This document shows, one piece after another, positions 60,957-64,000 of a stretch of DNA of 64,000 nucleotides. The stretch is taken from positions 40,641 to 104,640 of the forward strand of contig NZ_WQPN01000017.1 in assembly GCF_018785315.1 (NCBI RefSeq), in the 5' to 3' direction. Below the pieces are notes generated by a model that saw only the letters and a list, made by a program, of their open reading frames with translations, was not told the DNA's origin and made no database searches. How positions within the stretch are numbered: position 1 is the first letter of the stretch; each line of letters opens with the position of its first letter. Made by a program: the position numbers and the translations under genes. The stretch is from Clostridium sp. MCC353 (lineage in GTDB: Bacteria; Bacillota; Clostridia; Lachnospirales; Lachnospiraceae).

Positions 60957-61874
60957 ATGCCAATTAAAATACAGAAAGATTTACCGGCCAAGGCCATACT
61001 CGAGTCAGAGAATATATTTATTATGGATGAGGACAGGGCGGTCAGCCAGGACATCCGCCCCCTTCAAATCCTGATTTTAAATTTAATGCCGATCAAAGAG
61101 GATACGGAAACCCAGCTTCTGCGGGCGCTTTCCAACACTCCGCTTCAGGTGGACTGCAGCTTTTTAATGCTTTCCACCCATATTTCTAAAAATACTTCGG
61201 CCAGCCATTTAAATAAATTTTATGTGCCATTTTCGGAGATTAAAAAGAAGAAGTATGACGGCATGATCATTACCGGGGCGCCGGTGGAGAATCTGCCCTA
61301 TGAAGAGGTGAACTACTGGGATGAACTGACCATGATTATGGAATGGTCTAAAACCCATGTGACCTCCACCCTGCATATCTGCTGGGGGGCCCAGGCCGGC
61401 CTGTATTACCATTACGGCATTCCAAAATATGAAAGAAAAACCAAGTTATCAGGGATTTACCGCCATAAGGTGCTGAACCGCAAAGTACCGCTGGTTCGGA
61501 GTATGGACGACTATATTATGGCTCCTCATTCCAGATATACGGAAGTGCGCAGGGAAGATGTGGTGAAACAGCCGGAACTCATGATTCTGGCGGAATCTAA
61601 GGAGGCGGGAATCTTTCTGGTGATGAGCAGAGACGGAAAACAGGTGTTTGTCCAGGGACATCCGGAATATGACAGGATGACGCTTAATAATGAGTATCAC
61701 AGGGATTTGAAAAAGGGCCTCCAGCCGGAACTTCCCTGCAATTATTATGAGGATAATGATCCGTTTTCCATACCGGTACTTACCTGGAGGAATATGTCTA
61801 ATACTTTATACAGTAACTGGCTGAATTTCTACGTTTATCAGGTAACGCCTTACTTGTTGGATGTGGCTGAGTAA
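60957..61874 (+). CDS. metAA: Homoserine O-acetyltransferase (MetA type)
   Basis: A 305-residue MetA/HTS-family enzyme that acylates homoserine for methionine synthesis. The nucleophile Cys142 is in HICWGAQAG, and the His/Glu pair lies in VQGHPEYDR. Residue 111 is Glu (TGAPVENLP), the residue that gives acetyl-CoA rather than succinyl-CoA specificity in characterised relatives. CAGGAGAG precedes the ATG. No SAM riboswitch or T-box is visible in the 50-base gap before it. Confidence 0.9.
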   Translation: MPIKIQKDLPAKAILESENIFIMDEDRAVSQDIRPLQILILNLMPIKEDTETQLLRALSNTPLQVDCSFLMLSTHISKNTSASHLNKFYVPFSEIKKKKYDGMIITGAPVENLPYEEVNYWDELTMIMEWSKTHVTSTLHICWGAQAGLYYHYGIPKYERKTKLSGIYRHKVLNRKVPLVRSMDDYIMAPHSRYTEVRREDVVKQPELMILAESKEAGIFLVMSRDGKQVFVQGHPEYDRMTLNNEYHRDLKKGLQPELPCNYYEDNDPFSIPVLTWRNMSNTLYSNWLNFYVYQVTPYLLDVAE

Positions 61875-62045
61875 AAAAGCTTGTAAAAACGGGGGCATCC
61901 CTGAGTTTAAGGCAGTTTGCGGAAAAATGATATAGGCATATAGCTGACATAATTTGGAGTGATTTAGAGTAATTTGGAGCCTGATTGGTGTCAAATAGTT
62001 TGAAATTCAGGAAAAGTATAATGAAATTTATTATTAAGACATCTG

Positions 62046-62097
62046 AATAAGTCCATTATCAGTTCTATTAATATGATTGATAATGGGCTTATTTTAG
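62046..62097 (+). terminator. Terminator downstream of metA
   Basis: AATAAGTCCATTATCA (62046-62061) pairs with TGATAATGGGCTTATT (62078-62093), one wobble in 16 bp, followed by TTAG. Confidence 0.65.
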
Positions 62098-62152
62098 TGC
62101 TTTAAATTGTGCTTATATATTTATTGTTTTAAATCGATGATCTGCTTTTTAG

Positions 62153-62266
62153 ACTCAGCCCATAACGAGCGTTTTCGTGAATAATGGGCATGGTGTTAAA
62201 GGGATTAAATTTGATTTAGAGAACGATCGACTGAATTACATATACTATGAATATTACAGGAATTAG
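62153..62266 (+). pseudogene. Possible C-terminal gene fragment
   Basis: A 37-codon frame between stops reads VFVNNGHGVKGIKFDLENDR and ends in LNYIYYEYYRN before TAG. It looks like the real end of a protein but has no start codon or ribosome binding site. It lies in AT-rich DNA before the unknown gene at the window end. Confidence 0.3.
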
Positions 62267-62640
62267 GTTTCGCACTTTAAATCACTATTTATAGATGAAC
62301 TCTTTCAAATTTATTTGCTGGGCTTCATAGTGTCCGGGAGTTTACCGGGCAGATTAAGTGGGGCAGTGCTCAGGATGACATTTTCTGCACATGTGCTCAA
62401 ACCTATATATTTTTAGAATTTGTTGTAAGAATTGTCGCGTACGAGGAATGCGATACATGAGTCTAAAGATATAGTTGAAAAATGGAATAGCATATAGAGA
62501 TAAAAAATTTAATGAGAAGACATATCGGATTAATTCTGGTATGCGTTTATTTTTATTGTAATAATCGCAATATGAAAGAGATTGTTGTTGCTTGTGATCA
62601 GGAGTATAATATTATCATATCATTACGGGAGGTTAATAAA

Positions 62641-64000
62641 ATGGCAGAAGAAAAGGTAATGTTTCTTGGAGAAGAATATATTTTTCCAGAGGAATTGAGG
62701 GAATACATTAATTATTGTAATGAGTTTGAGAAGATAAATAATAGGTTGTCTGATTCACTGCTCGTTACAATGAAAATGCCAATATTGTCAGAAAATGATG
62801 AACCAGATCAACTTGGGTATTTAGAAACTAAATTTAAAGATAAAATGAGACAAGAAGGAAAGCAGGTAATCTCCATGCTTTCAAAACATAATATCTTTGA
62901 TATTACAGAAAGTGATTTAGTAGATAATAATAAAGGTTATCTCTATTATGCAGATGTTTATAAAAAGTGTTTTGCCCAAATAAAACAAAATCTTATTGAT
63001 GAATTGGATAGTTTTTTGGAAGGTTTTGATAATGCTCAACAATCGGCTTATTCACAAATTACAGGAACCGGTATATCTATGTATTCCAGTAGTATCATTG
63101 CACATATGACATTAGCAGCTTTTGAAACCAGTACAGTCAAAATGCAATGCGAAAAAGCTGATAGAGAATATGAAAGAGCAATGGATGAAATGTCTAAAAG
63201 AACTGCCAGTGAACGCGAACGAAAGGATATGGCAGTTATGATAAAAGCATATTCAGATATTGCAGATGCAGTTAGTATGTTTATATCTGAGTTAATGCAT
63301 GTTTTTTTTACTAAGCTACAAGAGAATTCTATTTTTAATTATTCAAAGGTTGAAATATATGATATAAAAAGATCAACTGAATTATTGAAGAATCTATCTT
63401 TAGTGGATAATAAAAAGAGCGTATTGGTTCAAGCGTTTAGGAACTGCCCATACAATCCTGACATATACCAGCAAGTTCTTTTATATGGGATGTGTGATAT
63501 GGACACATTCAAAACTGCACAACATTTCTATCAGAATGATATTTTACTTAGTATTATTGAGGATTATTGCAAGAATAATTTAAAAAACGATAATATTTCA
63601 GAATCAATAGCCGTGTTGGCATATTACAAAGGTGTTGATACAAGGGAAATATGGAGGTCTATGTATGACACTGAGATAAAGGATATTGAAAGTAAATATA
63701 TTGAGTTACATACAGTTTTAAAGGATAATGTCTGTTTATGCAGGTGGATAAAGGATAATATCACAAAATCAACGGATAACTTATTGAAAAAATCCATTGA
63801 CGATATTGCAAATGAGATTACAAAGAAGATTGACAATATTGTATCTGAAAATGTATACAATAAGTATATTTCTATGGATTTAATTAGACCAGAAACATTG
63901 AGATTAAGTGAAAGCCAATCCACAAATAGAAGTAGTATTAACTCTGAACTTACATCTAAACTAATGGAATGTGTTATAGAATATATTGCTGAAGCCATAA
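62641..64000 (+). CDS. Large hypothetical protein, 3' end beyond the window
   Basis: An open frame of 453 codons with no stop before the window ends. ATG 62641 is preceded by GGGAGG. The protein starts MAEEKVMFLGEEYIFPEEL and is Asp/Lys/Asn-rich and mostly helical. A segment with small residues (GTGISMYSSSIIAHM) and the repeat-like QAFRNCPYNPDIYQQVLLYG recall hypothetical Firmicutes proteins with a CPYN-IY signature, but I cannot name a family. Codon use is much more AT-rich than the rest of the window, which suggests recent transfer. Confidence 0.7.
   Translation, partial: MAEEKVMFLGEEYIFPEELREYINYCNEFEKINNRLSDSLLVTMKMPILSENDEPDQLGYLETKFKDKMRQEGKQVISMLSKHNIFDITESDLVDNNKGYLYYADVYKKCFAQIKQNLIDELDSFLEGFDNAQQSAYSQITGTGISMYSSSIIAHMTLAAFETSTVKMQCEKADREYERAMDEMSKRTASERERKDMAVMIKAYSDIADAVSMFISELMHVFFTKLQENSIFNYSKVEIYDIKRSTELLKNLSLVDNKKSVLVQAFRNCPYNPDIYQQVLLYGMCDMDTFKTAQHFYQNDILLSIIEDYCKNNLKNDNISESIAVLAYYKGVDTREIWRSMYDTEIKDIESKYIELHTVLKDNVCLCRWIKDNITKSTDNLLKKSIDDIANEITKKIDNIVSENVYNKYISMDLIRPETLRLSESQSTNRSSINSELTSKLMECVIEYIAEAI

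Larger units (their letters stand above)
61875..62640. other. AT-rich intergenic region at the edge of a possible island
   Basis: Base composition changes from mixed to strongly AT-rich. It contains the terminator at 62046-62097, a coding remnant at 62153-62266 and otherwise no supported gene. A GGGAGG at its end serves the next gene. Confidence 0.6.

Overview
The window looks like chromosome of a Gram-positive anaerobe of the class Clostridia, most likely a Lachnospiraceae gut organism (Enterocloster/Lachnoclostridium type). The basis is strong AGGAGG-type ribosome binding sites, a T-box leader, a Gram-positive LexA box, an FtsEX/PcsB-like division module, a short sulfite-reductase-like protein and corrinoid methyltransferase genes. 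Genus is inference. No rRNA, insertion sequence, prophage or CRISPR array is visible.

Layout. 1-1.4 kb: the end of larC and a leucine-rich-repeat lipoprotein. 1.9-3.3 kb (minus): an iron-type alcohol dehydrogenase behind a T-box leader. 3.5-14.5 kb: a corrinoid/methyl-transfer locus: SsuABC/ThiXYZ-like ABC transporter, DUF5714-CobW GTPase, UroD-type methyltransferase fused to a thioredoxin-like domain, a Cys-rich small protein, CobT, HemL, HemA and a corrinoid protein. Together they could take up a substrate, make a cobamide (5-aminolevulinate supply and lower-ligand activation) and carry methyl groups on the corrinoid protein. 14.5-15.5 kb: two very long hairpin elements flanking a 43-bp tandem array. 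15.5-19.7 kb: an aminoglycoside 6-adenylyltransferase homologue, an acyl-ACP thioesterase, CvfB, a methyltransferase and a YitT protein. 19.9-26.4 kb: sugar ABC ATPase, a PucR/CdaR regulator, then ftsE-ftsX-PcsB-like hydrolase-ctp. 26.5-29.8 kb: threonine aldolase and an EAL phosphodiesterase. 30-32.3 kb: uvrB with a LexA box. 32.3-35.8 kb: Fur-box-controlled feoAB and a split ThrE-type exporter. 37-41.4 kb: an MMPL transporter and its exported coiled-coil partner.

41.4-52.7 kb is a catabolic locus: a LysR regulator divergent from a KDG-kinase-like gene and a DapA/NanA-family aldolase, then an HbpS-like protein, a tripartite tricarboxylate transporter (tctBAC), an aldehyde dehydrogenase, a CoA-disulfide-reductase/rhodanese fusion and a small siroheme reductase. 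52.9-55.8 kb: a predicted exported Cys/His effector, a protein with eleven acidic pentapeptide repeats, and a membrane-anchored protein. 55.9-61.9 kb: tRNA-Arg(CCG), an anchored hypothetical, queA, an RluF-type pseudouridine synthase, ligA and metA. After about 61.9 kb the DNA becomes visibly AT-rich and carries a gene remnant and a large unknown gene that runs off the window.

The least explained signal is a family of giant hairpins (294 and 347 nt, plus one core-deleted copy near 1.7 kb). Each starts 9-23 nt after a stop codon, in the sense orientation of that gene. They share an apical core whose helices covary between copies, while the long arms differ in sequence but stay self-complementary.
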